A stretch of 64,000 nt of DNA from Ferrimonas senticii DSM 18821 (GTDB taxonomy: Bacteria > Pseudomonadota > Gammaproteobacteria > Enterobacterales > Shewanellaceae), in contig NZ_KE383901.1 in assembly GCF_000422665.1 (NCBI RefSeq), forward strand, positions 26,836 to 90,835. Reading direction: 5' to 3'. Position numbers and translations under genes: made by a program. The notes under the pieces are model-generated. The model was given only the letters and a program-made list of their open reading frames with translations, was not told the origin of the DNA and searched no databases. Positions 34,657 to 43,545 of this stretch are shown here, piece after piece; position 1 is the first letter of the stretch; the number at the start of each line of letters is the position of its first letter.

Positions 34657-35321
34657 TCGTCGTTAAAACGATAACCTTGGCCGCGGATGGTTGATACCGG
34701 GTTAACCATGCCGTTGCTGGTGAGCTTCTTGCGGATCCGTGAAATCATCACTTCAATGGTGTTTGGATCGCCTTCACGATCTTCATACAGAACGTCCAGC
34801 AAACGCTGCTTGGATACCACTTGCTGATGATGGCGGATCAGGTATTCCAATACTTTGTATTCAAAAGCCGTAAGTTCGAGCAGATTGCCAGCAACAGTAA
34901 CCCGGCGACCGGCCAGATCCAGCGTCAATTCGCCGCAGTTGATTTGGGGTTTGACAAAGCCATCACTGCGCCGCACGACCGCTTGGGTGCGGGCAATTAA
35001 CTCTTCGATACGAATTGGTTTAACCAGATAGTCGTCGGCACCGGCGTTCAGTCCCTCGACTTTCTCTTGCCAGCTGCCACGAGCGGTCAACACGATGACT
35101 GGGAAGGTTTTTCCCTGTTCACGAAGACGGCGGATCAGTTCGATGCCATTGCCGTCAGGCAGGCCGATGTCGACGAGCGCCACGTCAAGAGGATAGTTAT
35201 TGGCTTGAAATTCACCCTCGCTGGAGCTGGCGGCAGTCACGACTTGGTGACCGTAGTCGCTCAACTGAGTTTTCAGGTGATGGCTTAATAGGGCATCGTC
35301 CTCGATAACCAGAATGTGCAT
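34647..35321 (-). CDS. phoP: PhoP-like response regulator
   Basis: OmpR-family regulator of 224 residues. Receiver with acidic pair E7/D8-D9, phospho-acceptor Asp in VALVDIGLPDGNG near 51 and Lys in DDYLVKPIRIEEL; C-terminal winged helix with ELTAFEYKVLEYLIRHH and TIEVMISRIRKKL. First gene of the phoPQ pair. No clear direct repeat of the PhoP-box type with correct spacing was seen upstream. Confidence 0.88.
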   Translation of the reverse strand: MHILVIEDDALLSHHLKTQLSDYGHQVVTAASSSEGEFQANNYPLDVALVDIGLPDGNGIELIRRLREQGKTFPVIVLTARGSWQEKVEGLNAGADDYLVKPIRIEELIARTQAVVRRSDGFVKPQINCGELTLDLAGRRVTVAGNLLELTAFEYKVLEYLIRHHQQVVSKQRLLDVLYEDREGDPNTIEVMISRIRKKLTSNGMVNPVSTIRGQGYRFNDECR

Positions 35322-35510
35322 AAGGCGTATTCACTCGGCTTGGTGATTCAATGGGGCGCGATAGTGTGCCATTGCAACGTACAAGCTAGCTGTACAAATG
35401 CTTAACCCATAATACGCTTTATCGCAGATTGTCGCTAAGTTTATGCGGTGATCACACTCAGCTGTTTAAGGGGTGTGCAATTGGCTCAGATTTTCGGCTT
35501 TTTTATCAAA

Positions 35511-35530
35511 TACTGTTTTTTTATCCAGTG
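35511..35530 (+). promoter_or_regulatory. LexA (SOS) box upstream of yebG
   Basis: TACTGTTTTTTTATCCAGTG shows CTG-N10-CAG and differs from CTGT-N8-ACAG at one core base. It lies 55 bp ahead of the yebG start. E. coli yebG is a known LexA target, so site and gene support each other. Confidence 0.8.
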
Positions 35531-35584
35531 TCTGCTGTTAAGCTTTAGCTTGGATGAAATTACAACAACAAGAAGGGCACAATC

Positions 35585-35863
35585 ATGGCGGTAATCGTCA
35601 AGTACGTTGTCGAACGTAACGGTGAGGAAGTGATGACTTTTTCCAGCAAGCAGCAAGCCGATGCCTACGATAAAATGTTGGATTTAGCCGATGAGTTGGT
35701 GCCGTTTTTGGCTGCGTCAGAACTGCTCGAGGAAGCCAAACAGGAAGAACTCGCGATGTATCTGGCCAAGCATAAAGATGATTTGATGAATCTACTCAAG
35801 GGCAAAAAGCCAGTGGTCAAAGCCCGTGCAGCGGCCAAACCTAAAGCGAAAAGTGCTGCTTAG
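35585..35863 (+). CDS. yebG: SOS-induced protein YebG
   Basis: Protein of 92 residues. MAVIVKYVVERNGEEVMTFS and KQQADAYDKMLDLADEL match the E. coli YebG N-terminus closely; the tail is Lys/Ala-rich (KARAAAKPKAKSAA), shorter and more basic than the acidic E. coli tail. Induced by DNA damage; molecular role unknown. AGAAGGGCACAATCATG gives a good ribosome site, and a LexA box lies upstream. Confidence 0.92.
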   Translation: MAVIVKYVVERNGEEVMTFSSKQQADAYDKMLDLADELVPFLAASELLEEAKQEELAMYLAKHKDDLMNLLKGKKPVVKARAAAKPKAKSAA

Positions 35864-35878
35864 TAAAAACAGTTAGCA

Positions 35879-35914
35879 AAAAGCCAGTATCGTTGTCAGC
35901 GATGCAGGCTTTTG
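35879..35914. terminator. Bidirectional terminator between yebG and the DUF962 gene
   Basis: AAAAGCC...GGCTTTT outer stem with an inner GTATCG/CGATGC stem, A run on the left and T run on the right; lies between convergent genes. Confidence 0.75.
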
Positions 35915-35918
35915 TCGT

Positions 35919-36254
35919 TTAGGGGTATTTGACTAGGGCGGCGGCCAGTTTTTGTGGCAGTTGGCCGGTTAGCCAATCCTTAAGCATGACCCAGTCGCCA
36001 AGGAAGCTGTACAGCGGATGTTTAAAGGTTGCAGGCTTATTGTGCTCAAAGCCGAAGTGACCAATCCAAGCGCAGCCATACCCCACCAACAGTGCGGTCC
36101 ACAGCCATGGCCACAACTGGTTGATGACTAGATAGGCTAGCAGTACCAGTACCCCCAGTGAGCCAACATAGTGCAAAGCGCGGCAGCGGCGATCGCGATG
36201 TTCACTGAGATAGTAAGGGTAGAACTCGGCAAAAGAGCCAAACCGTGATGCCAA
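35919..36254 (-). CDS. DUF962/Mpo1-like membrane protein
   Basis: Protein of 111 residues. FAEFYPYYLSEHRDRRCRALH at the start, two or three hydrophobic segments (LGVLVLLAYLVINQLWPWLW, ALLVGYGCAWIGHFGFEHN) and YSFLGDWVMLKDWL at the end fit the DUF962 family, whose yeast member Mpo1 is an iron-dependent dioxygenase of fatty acid alpha-oxidation. The conserved histidines (SEH, LHYVG, GHFGFEHN) are present. Bacterial role not established. Confidence 0.85.
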   Translation of the reverse strand: MASRFGSFAEFYPYYLSEHRDRRCRALHYVGSLGVLVLLAYLVINQLWPWLWTALLVGYGCAWIGHFGFEHNKPATFKHPLYSFLGDWVMLKDWLTGQLPQKLAAALVKYP

Positions 36255-36318
36255 AACATCCTCCTTGTTGTTCTAGTTAGAATATTGAGGCATCACGGCA
36301 GGAGGGCGGTTTGAGCGT

Positions 36319-36927
36319 TTAAGCTTGGCTTGCCAGCACGTCGATGCCTTGATTGGCCAACATCTCACCCAAGGTAATTAATGGCAAGCCGATCAGAGTA
36401 TTGGGATCGCGACCTTCTAAACGGTCAAACAGCATGATGCCTAACCCTTCACTTTTAAAACTGCCGGCACAGTTCAGCGGTTGCTCGGCGCGGACGTAAC
36501 CGGCAATTTGTGCCGCGGTCAGTGCCTTGAAGTGAACATGGAACGGCTCGACCACGGTTTGCGCTTCACCGCTGTCGCTATTAAGCAAACACAGGCCGGT
36601 ATAAAAGGTAACGGTTTTGCCAGAGGCGGCAGTTAACTGGGCAATGGCGTTTTCAACGGTATGCGGTTTACCCAAAATTTGGCCATCCACCACCGCCACC
36701 TGATCCGAACCGATAACTAACGCATTGCGATGACGAGCCGCCACTGCGGCGGCTTTTAACTGCGCCAGTCGACCAACTAATTGTTCAGCGCTTTCGCCGG
36801 GTTGCGGGGCCTCGTCAACTTCGGGCTTGTCGCATTCAAATGGTAATCCCAGTTTGGTTAAAATTTCGCGGCGAAAAGGGGAGGTTGAACCGAGGATCAG
36901 GGTCTGTTGCATGGGAATTTGTTTCAT
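36319..36927 (-). CDS. yceF: Maf-family nucleotide pyrophosphatase YceF
   Basis: Protein of 202 residues. [58 protein letters not shown] and [20 protein letters not shown] are Maf signatures; DQV with the SFKSEG loop marks the YceF (m7GTP pyrophosphatase) branch. It probably hydrolyses modified nucleotides such as m7GTP. In E. coli yceF is likewise divergent from yceD-rpmF-plsX. A second ATG lies five codons in. Confidence 0.92.
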   Translation of the reverse strand: MKQIPMQQTLILGSTSPFRREILTKLGLPFECDKPEVDEAPQPGESAEQLVGRLAQLKAAAVAARHRNALVIGSDQVAVVDGQILGKPHTVENAIAQLTAASGKTVTFYTGLCLLNSDSGEAQTVVEPFHVHFKALTAAQIAGYVRAEQPLNCAGSFKSEGLGIMLFDRLEGRDPNTLIGLPLITLGEMLANQGIDVLASQA

Positions 36928-36994
36928 ACCTAATTAAATGATGATCAGTGTCGCTTTACATTATGACTGCACCGTCGCAATTGGCGGTTGTTGG

Positions 36995-37228
36995 TCAGCC
37001 TGTTATCTCGATTACGCGACCCTGAATTGTGGGGGTTAACCACACGCTAGCGGCCAGATCGGCTATCAGCTGTTGATTAAGGCAGCAAAGGGTACCAAAG
37101 GGCGTTGACAGCACCAACACAAAGCCGTAAAAACCTCGCGCTTGTGAAGTGATTTTACTCGCTGCATCAAGGACGCCATCTTCCGGTAGGATCGGGGCCA
37201 TCCTGAGGCTAAATTTATTTTGACTCAT
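36995..37228 (-). CDS. Small hypothetical protein
   Basis: Frame of 77 codons preceded by GGGAG eight bases before the ATG, divergent from yceD by 29 bp. Sequence NKFSLRMAPILPEDGVLDAA, then a hydrophobic FYGFVLVLSTPFGTLCCL stretch and VWLTPTIQGRVIEITG. I recognise no family. The good ribosome site and position argue for a real gene; shortness keeps confidence moderate. Confidence 0.5.
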   Translation of the reverse strand: MSQNKFSLRMAPILPEDGVLDAASKITSQARGFYGFVLVLSTPFGTLCCLNQQLIADLAASVWLTPTIQGRVIEITG

Positions 37229-37257
37229 GTTGGCACTCCCGATAAGATGCGCGGCCT

Positions 37258-37797
37258 ATGCAAAAAGTACGAATTCCAGTTACGCTAAATCCGTCTCGGT
37301 GCGCGCAACGCCGCTTGCGCTATGAAGGTATTCTTCCTAGCAAGGTGTTAAAACGTGTCAACGGCGCTAGCGCTGGCGACTGCAAGGACATTGACGTTTC
37401 CGTTGAATGCGGTGTCGATGCTCAGGGGATAGTCTACCTTTCGGGGAAGGCTGTGACGGAGCTCACTCTGACGTGTCAACGCTGTATGGAACCGGTAAAT
37501 GTACCTGTCGCAGTTGAATTCGCATACAGCCCTGTGACTGACGATTCACAGATAGATGAGCTCCCGGACGCTTATGAGCCAGTCGAACTCGACGAAAATG
37601 GTGAAGTACAGCTCCACAAACTGATTGAAGATGAAGTGTTACTCTCTTTCCCAATCGTGCCGTCGCACGATACCGAAGAGTGCAACATGGCATCACGCGA
37701 TTTGAGTGTGGGTCAAATAGCTGAACCTGAACCTGCTTATGAGCGTGCGAAGAACCCGTTCGCGGTGTTAGAAACTCTTAAGCGAAATCAAAACTAG
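37258..37797 (+). CDS. yceD: YceD/DUF177 protein
   Basis: Protein of 179 residues. The core LTCQRCMEPVNVPVAVEF near 75-92 and the late EECNMASRD hold the conserved cysteines of DUF177. YceD is associated with 23S rRNA accumulation and always sits before rpmF. The acidic middle (DELPDAYEPVELDENGEV) is typical. First gene of the ribosome-phospholipid-fatty acid cluster. Confidence 0.92.
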   Translation: MQKVRIPVTLNPSRCAQRRLRYEGILPSKVLKRVNGASAGDCKDIDVSVECGVDAQGIVYLSGKAVTELTLTCQRCMEPVNVPVAVEFAYSPVTDDSQIDELPDAYEPVELDENGEVQLHKLIEDEVLLSFPIVPSHDTEECNMASRDLSVGQIAEPEPAYERAKNPFAVLETLKRNQN

Positions 37798-37809
37798 GAG
37801 ATTGGGGCC

Positions 37810-37980
37810 ATGGCCGTACAGAAAAGCAAAGTAACCCGTTCCCGTCGCGGCATGCGTCGTTCCCACGATGCACTGACCAGCGCACAACTGTCTGTTGATG
37901 CGACCTCTGGTGAGAAGCACCTGCGTCACCACGTGACTGCAGACGGTTTCTACCGTGGCAAGAAGGTAATCAACCTGTAA
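37810..37980 (+). CDS. rpmF: 50S ribosomal protein L32
   Basis: 56-residue basic protein: [20 protein letters not shown], then [17 protein letters not shown] and the end INL. This is a zinc-free L32 (no CxxC pairs). It lies 12 bp after yceD with GGAG ahead. Codon use is the strongly biased kind of ribosomal genes. Confidence 0.96.
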   Translation: MAVQKSKVTRSRRGMRRSHDALTSAQLSVDATSGEKHLRHHVTADGFYRGKKVINL

Positions 37981-37995
37981 GGGTTGCTTCCGAGC

Positions 37996-39021
<1,026 letters not shown>

Positions 39022-39029
39022 CTCTTTCT

Positions 39030-39998
39030 ATGTATACAAAAATTCTTGGTACTGGCAGCTTCCTGCCGGCACAGGTGCGCAGCAATGCCGATCTGGAAAA
39101 GATGGTGGATACCAGTGATGACTGGATCCTAGAGCGTACCGGCATCCGCGAGCGTCGTATCGCTGCGGCAAATGAAAACGTCACCACCATGAGTGTGGAA
39201 GCGGCTAAGCGGGCGATCGAAGCGGCTGGCATCGATGTCAATGAGATTGATCTGATTGTCTCTGGTACCTGCAGCGCGCCAAACGCGTTTCCATCGTCGG
39301 CTTGTGAAGTGCAAGCGGCACTGGGGATCACTAATGGTTGCCCGGCGATGGATGTGGCGGCGGCGTGTTCCGGCTTTATCTACGCGCTGGACATTGCCGA
39401 TAAATTTATCCGTACCGGCAGCGCCAAAAAGGCGCTGGTGATTGGTGCCGATATTCTGTCGGAAGTGTGTGACCCAGAAGATCGCTCTACCATCATCCTG
39501 TTTGGTGACGGTGCGGGTGCGGTCGTGGTGGGCGCATCCGAAGAGCCGGGCATTTTATCGACTCACATTCATGGTGACGGTCGTCATGGCGCCTTGCTGC
39601 GTGCGGGTCGCCCAACTCGCTCTAAGGAACCAACGGTTTCTGGGGCGGAAGATTACATGTTTATGGAAGGTAACGCGGTATTTAAGCACGCGGTTACCCG
39701 CCTAGCCCAAGTGTGCGAGCAAGCGCTTGAGCACAACGGCATGGAAAAAAGCGAACTGGATTGGTTGGTGCCACACAACGCCAACTTCCGCATCCTGCAA
39801 GCCACCGCCAAGAAATTGGGGATGAGCATGGATCAAGTGGTGGTGACCCTGGATCAACACGGCAACACCTCTTCTGCCTCAGTGCCAATCGCACTGGATA
39901 TGGCGGTTCGCGACGGTCGCATTCAACGTGGCCACAACTTAATGCTTGAAGCCTTCGGCGCCGGCTTTGTCTGGGGCGCCGCGGTGATTAAATACTAA
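39030..39998 (+). CDS. fabH: 3-oxoacyl-ACP synthase III
   Basis: KAS III of 322 residues, starting fatty acid synthesis by condensing acetyl-CoA with malonyl-ACP. Catalytic Cys113 in [13 protein letters not shown], His in PHNANFRI and Asn in [10 protein letters not shown] are present. Lies 8 bp after plsX and 10 bp before fabD. Confidence 0.96.
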   Translation: MYTKILGTGSFLPAQVRSNADLEKMVDTSDDWILERTGIRERRIAAANENVTTMSVEAAKRAIEAAGIDVNEIDLIVSGTCSAPNAFPSSACEVQAALGITNGCPAMDVAAACSGFIYALDIADKFIRTGSAKKALVIGADILSEVCDPEDRSTIILFGDGAGAVVVGASEEPGILSTHIHGDGRHGALLRAGRPTRSKEPTVSGAEDYMFMEGNAVFKHAVTRLAQVCEQALEHNGMEKSELDWLVPHNANFRILQATAKKLGMSMDQVVVTLDQHGNTSSASVPIALDMAVRDGRIQRGHNLMLEAFGAGFVWGAAVIKY

Positions 39999-40008
39999 GG
40001 ATTAACCG

Positions 40009-40923
40009 ATGAGCAACGCATTCGTATTCCCAGGTCAAGGCAGCCAAGCGGTTGGCATGTTGGCTGACGTGGCTGCTGAGCATCCAGTGATTGAGCAAAC
40101 CTTTGCTGAAGCATCGCAGGTGTTGGGTTTTGATCTGTGGGCACTGGTTCACAACGGCCCAGCCGAGCAGCTAAACCAAACTCACAACACTCAACCGGCG
40201 CTGTTAACTGCATCGGTAGCATTGTACCGCGCTTACCTGGCTAAAGGTGGCGAAGCGCCAGCACTGATGGCCGGTCACAGCTTGGGCGAATACTCGGCGC
40301 TGGTGTGTGCTGGTGCGATTGAATTTACCGATGCGGTGAAATTGGTCGCTCTGCGTGGCCAACTGATGCAACAGGCAGTGCCTGCCGGCGTTGGTGCCAT
40401 GTCGGCCATCATTGGCTTGGACGACGCCGCCATTGCTCAGTGCTGTATTGACGCAGCCGAAGGTCAAGTGGTGTCGCCAGTGAACTTCAACAGCCCAGGC
40501 CAAGTGGTTATTGCCGGTCATAAAGAAGCGGTGGAACGTGCCGGTGCGGCGTGTAAAGCGGCTGGTGCCAAGCGCGCATTGCCACTGCCAGTTTCAGTGC
40601 CATCCCACTGCGCGCTGATGCAACCAGCGGCAGATCAGCTGGCGGTGGCGCTGGCGGATATCGAGGTTAAAGTGCCTGCAATCAAGGTTATCAATAACGT
40701 TGATGTGGCGGTTGCCGACAGCGCTGAAGCAATTAAAGATGCGCTGGTGCGCCAGTTGCATTGCCCTGTTCGTTGGACTGAATCTGTGGCGGCGATGGCG
40801 GCTCAAGGGATTACCGAACTGCGTGAAGTTGGCCCAGGCAAGGTACTGACTGGCCTAACCAAGCGAATTGATGGTTCTCTGGCGGCGTCGACTTTGAACA
40901 CCCCAGCGGACTTGGCTTTTTAA
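40009..40923 (+). CDS. fabD: Malonyl-CoA:ACP transacylase
   Basis: Protein of 304 residues. FVFPGQGSQAVGML at the start, catalytic Ser in GHSLGEYSALV near 92, the malonyl-binding Arg in ALRGQLMQQA and the His in VPSHCALM are all in place. It moves malonyl from CoA to ACP. Part of the fabH-fabD-fabG series with short gaps. Confidence 0.96.
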   Translation: MSNAFVFPGQGSQAVGMLADVAAEHPVIEQTFAEASQVLGFDLWALVHNGPAEQLNQTHNTQPALLTASVALYRAYLAKGGEAPALMAGHSLGEYSALVCAGAIEFTDAVKLVALRGQLMQQAVPAGVGAMSAIIGLDDAAIAQCCIDAAEGQVVSPVNFNSPGQVVIAGHKEAVERAGAACKAAGAKRALPLPVSVPSHCALMQPAADQLAVALADIEVKVPAIKVINNVDVAVADSAEAIKDALVRQLHCPVRWTESVAAMAAQGITELREVGPGKVLTGLTKRIDGSLAASTLNTPADLAF

Positions 40924-40934
40924 GGAAGAAACCG

Positions 40935-41681
40935 ATGAGCATTACTTTAGATTTAACGGGTAAAGTTGCCCTGGTAACCGGCGCCAGTCGTGGTATCGGT
41001 CGTGCCATTGCCGAGCAGCTAGCTACCGCTGGTGCGGTAGTTGTGGGTACCGCCACCAGCGAAGGCGGTGCTGCAGCGATCAGCGACTACTTGGGTGACA
41101 ACGGCACTGGTATGGTGTTGAACGTGACCGAACCGGCGTCTCTGGATGCACTGTTTGCTGAGATTAAAGCCAAATATGGCGACATCGACGTGTTGGTTAA
41201 CAATGCTGGGATCACCCGCGACAACCTGATGATGCGCATGAAGGATGACGAGTGGACCGACATTCTTGATACTAACTTGACCTCAGTATTCCGCACCTCT
41301 AAAGCGGTACTGCGAGCGATGATGAAGAAGCGCAACGGTCGCATTATCAACATCGGCAGCGTAGTGGGCACCATGGGTAACCCAGGTCAGGTGAACTATG
41401 CCGCAGCCAAAGCGGGCCTGTTAGGCTTTACTAAGTCTCTGGCCAAAGAGGTGGCAAGTCGCGGAATTACCGTCAATACTGTCGCTCCAGGCTTTATCCA
41501 AACCGACATGACTGATGAGCTGAACGAGGCGCAAAAGTCTGCCATTATGGGTCAAGTTCCAGCCGGTCGTTTGGGCCAAGCGCAAGAGATCGCCGATGCG
41601 GTATTGTTCTTAGCCTCTGATCGTGCGAGCTACATCACAGGCGAGACTTTGCACGTCAATGGTGGCATGGTGATGGCATAA
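40935..41681 (+). CDS. fabG: 3-oxoacyl-ACP reductase
   Basis: Short-chain dehydrogenase of 248 residues, NADPH-dependent. VTGASRGIGRA cofactor loop, NNAGITRDNLMMRM, catalytic Ser in NIGSVVGTMGNPG and the YxxxK pair in NYAAAKAGLLGF, ending GETLHVNGGMVMA as in E. coli FabG. Last gene before the separate acpP promoter region. Confidence 0.96.
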   Translation: MSITLDLTGKVALVTGASRGIGRAIAEQLATAGAVVVGTATSEGGAAAISDYLGDNGTGMVLNVTEPASLDALFAEIKAKYGDIDVLVNNAGITRDNLMMRMKDDEWTDILDTNLTSVFRTSKAVLRAMMKKRNGRIINIGSVVGTMGNPGQVNYAAAKAGLLGFTKSLAKEVASRGITVNTVAPGFIQTDMTDELNEAQKSAIMGQVPAGRLGQAQEIADAVLFLASDRASYITGETLHVNGGMVMA

Positions 41682-41769
41682 CGCCATCGTGCAGATATCT
41701 ACGCTGATTACGTAGCGAACGGCTGCAAATTGGCGACGAATTTCGTGGTTTGACCACAATGCTAAATGC

Positions 41770-41797
41770 TTGCAATGTGGTTTTATTCGAATAAACT
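41770..41797 (+). promoter_or_regulatory. Candidate sigma-70 promoter of acpP
   Basis: TTGCAA and TAAACT separated by 16 bp, 47 bp ahead of the acpP ATG in the 162-bp gap after fabG. acpP needs far more transcript than the enzymes, so a promoter here is expected; the -10 box is only a partial match. Confidence 0.45.
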
Positions 41798-41843
41798 AGA
41801 CCGCATTTCTACGCTACTGCGTACTTGAACAGGAAAGTAAAAA

Positions 41844-42077
41844 ATGAGCAACATCGAAGAACGCGTAAAGAAGATCATCGTTGAGCAACTGGGCGTTAAA
41901 GAAGAAGAAGTAAAAGCTGAAGCTTCTTTCGTTGACGATCTGGGCGCTGACTCTCTGGACACCGTTGAGCTGGTAATGGCTCTGGAAGAAGAGTTTGACA
42001 CCGAGATCCCAGACGAGGAAGCTGAGAAGATCACTACCGTTCAGTCTGCTATCGACTACGTTCAAGCTAACCAATAA
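41844..42077 (+). CDS. acpP: Acyl carrier protein
   Basis: Acidic protein of 77 residues; phosphopantetheine attaches to Ser37 in [18 protein letters not shown]. It carries acyl chains for fatty acid, lipid A and other syntheses. Strong ribosome site (AGGAAAG) and highly biased codons. Confidence 0.97.
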   Translation: MSNIEERVKKIIVEQLGVKEEEVKAEASFVDDLGADSLDTVELVMALEEEFDTEIPDEEAEKITTVQSAIDYVQANQ

Positions 42078-42096
42078 GCTGAATACCCAATTTTTT

Positions 42097-42128
42097 AAAA
42101 CAGGCGGCAGATAAGCCGCCTGTTTTTT
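42097..42128 (+). terminator. Terminator/attenuator between acpP and fabF
   Basis: Twelve-pair stem AAAACAGGCGGC/GCCGCCTGTTTT with an AGATAA loop and a further T pair. It lies 20 bp after acpP and ends 17 bp before the fabF start, so most acpP transcripts should end here and only read-through serves fabF. Confidence 0.88.
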
Positions 42129-42144
42129 GTTTGCGGAGGTCAAC

Positions 42145-43386
42145 GTGACTAAACGTCGCATTGTAGTTACTGGTCTGGGCGCTATTACCCCAGTAGGTAA
42201 CGATCCTAAAACTGCATGGAGTAACGTACTGGCCGGTCAAAGCGGCGTGGGTCCAATCCCGCACTTTGATGCCAGTGATTTTGCAGTGCAATTCTCTGCT
42301 TCGGTAAAAGACTTCAACGTTGAAGATTACCTAAGCAAGAAAGAAGCCCGCAAAATGGACTTGTTTATCCAGTACGGTCTGGCCGCTTCTCTGCAAGCGA
42401 TCGACGATTCCGGTCTGGAAATTAACGAAGCTAACGCTCACCGCATCGGCGCCGCTATTGGCGCGGGCATGGGCGGTCTGCAGCTGATCGAAAGCAACAA
42501 AGCCACTTTGGATAAATCCGGCCCACGCCGTATTTCGCCATTCTTTGTGCCTTCTACCATCATCAACATGATTGCCGGTCACCTGTCGATCATGAAAGGC
42601 TTTACTGGTCCAAACATCTCTATCGTGACCGCGTGTACCACTGGTGTGCACAACATCGGTCAAGCAGCGCGAATGATCGCATACGGCGATGCCGATGTGA
42701 TGATCGCCGGTGGCGCAGAGATGGCAACCACTGAGCTGGGTGTGGGCGGTTTCGCTTCCGCTAAAGCGCTGTCTACCCGCAACGATGAGCCACAAAAGGC
42801 TTCTCGTCCGTGGGATAAAGACCGTGACGGCTTTGTGATTGGCGATGGCGCTGGTGTGATTGTGCTGGAAGAGTACGAACACGCTAAGGCCCGTGGTGCT
42901 AAGATCTACGCCGAGCTGGTTGGCTTTGGTATGAGCGGCGACGCCCACCACATGACTTCACCACCGGAAGACGGTCGTGGCGGCGCGGCAGCGATGCAGA
43001 ACGCCATCAACGACGCTGGCATTGAAGTGACCAAGATCGGTTACATCAACGCCCACGGTACTTCCACTCCAGCGGGTGATATCGCTGAAGTGAACGGCGT
43101 GAAGAAGGTGTTTGGTGAGCACGCTTACCAACTGATCATGGGCTCCACCAAGTCGATGACTGGTCACCTGCTGGGTGCGGCTGGTTCGGTTGAAGCGATC
43201 TTCACCATCAAAGCACTGCACGAGCAGATCGTACCGCCAACCATCAACTTGGAAAACCCATCTGAAGGTTGTGATTTGGACTTCAACGCCGGCACTGAAG
43301 CTCGTCAAGTGGAACTGGAGTACGCGCTGTGTAACTCCTTCGGCTTTGGCGGCACCAACGGTTCGTTGCTGTTTAAGCGCGCGTAA
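42145..43386 (+). CDS. fabF: 3-oxoacyl-ACP synthase II
   Basis: KAS II of 413 residues, elongating acyl-ACP and converting palmitoleate to cis-vaccenate chains. Start GTG 42145, six bases after GGAGG, gives [18 protein letters not shown] like the E. coli protein; a longer TTG frame from 42127 runs through the terminator and is rejected. Catalytic Cys in [13 protein letters not shown], His in [12 protein letters not shown] and His in [11 protein letters not shown]. Confidence 0.96.
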   Translation: MTKRRIVVTGLGAITPVGNDPKTAWSNVLAGQSGVGPIPHFDASDFAVQFSASVKDFNVEDYLSKKEARKMDLFIQYGLAASLQAIDDSGLEINEANAHRIGAAIGAGMGGLQLIESNKATLDKSGPRRISPFFVPSTIINMIAGHLSIMKGFTGPNISIVTACTTGVHNIGQAARMIAYGDADVMIAGGAEMATTELGVGGFASAKALSTRNDEPQKASRPWDKDRDGFVIGDGAGVIVLEEYEHAKARGAKIYAELVGFGMSGDAHHMTSPPEDGRGGAAAMQNAINDAGIEVTKIGYINAHGTSTPAGDIAEVNGVKKVFGEHAYQLIMGSTKSMTGHLLGAAGSVEAIFTIKALHEQIVPPTINLENPSEGCDLDFNAGTEARQVELEYALCNSFGFGGTNGSLLFKRA

Positions 43387-43406
43387 GCAAGCGTTGCGCT
43401 GATGCT

Positions 43407-43435
43407 AAAAGGGCTTCCTTCGGGAAGCCCTTTTT
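43407..43435 (+). terminator. Terminator of the fatty acid cluster
   Basis: GGGCTTCC/GGAAGCCC stem with a stable TTCG loop, A run before and five T after; 20 bp downstream of fabF. Confidence 0.92.
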
Positions 43436-43545
43436 CGTTGCAATTTGCAACTCACTGGAGAAATTTCCCTTTATTACAGTCGCTTGCCAGCTTGGCATCA
43501 AAGTTTCATTAACCGTCACGATTGTGTTCGAGATGAGGATTGATG

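Noticed and set aside
35322-35584. PhoP box or CRP site upstream of phoP
   Set aside because: Two GTTTA motifs exist but with spacing far from the N5 of PhoP direct repeats; no CRP palindrome.
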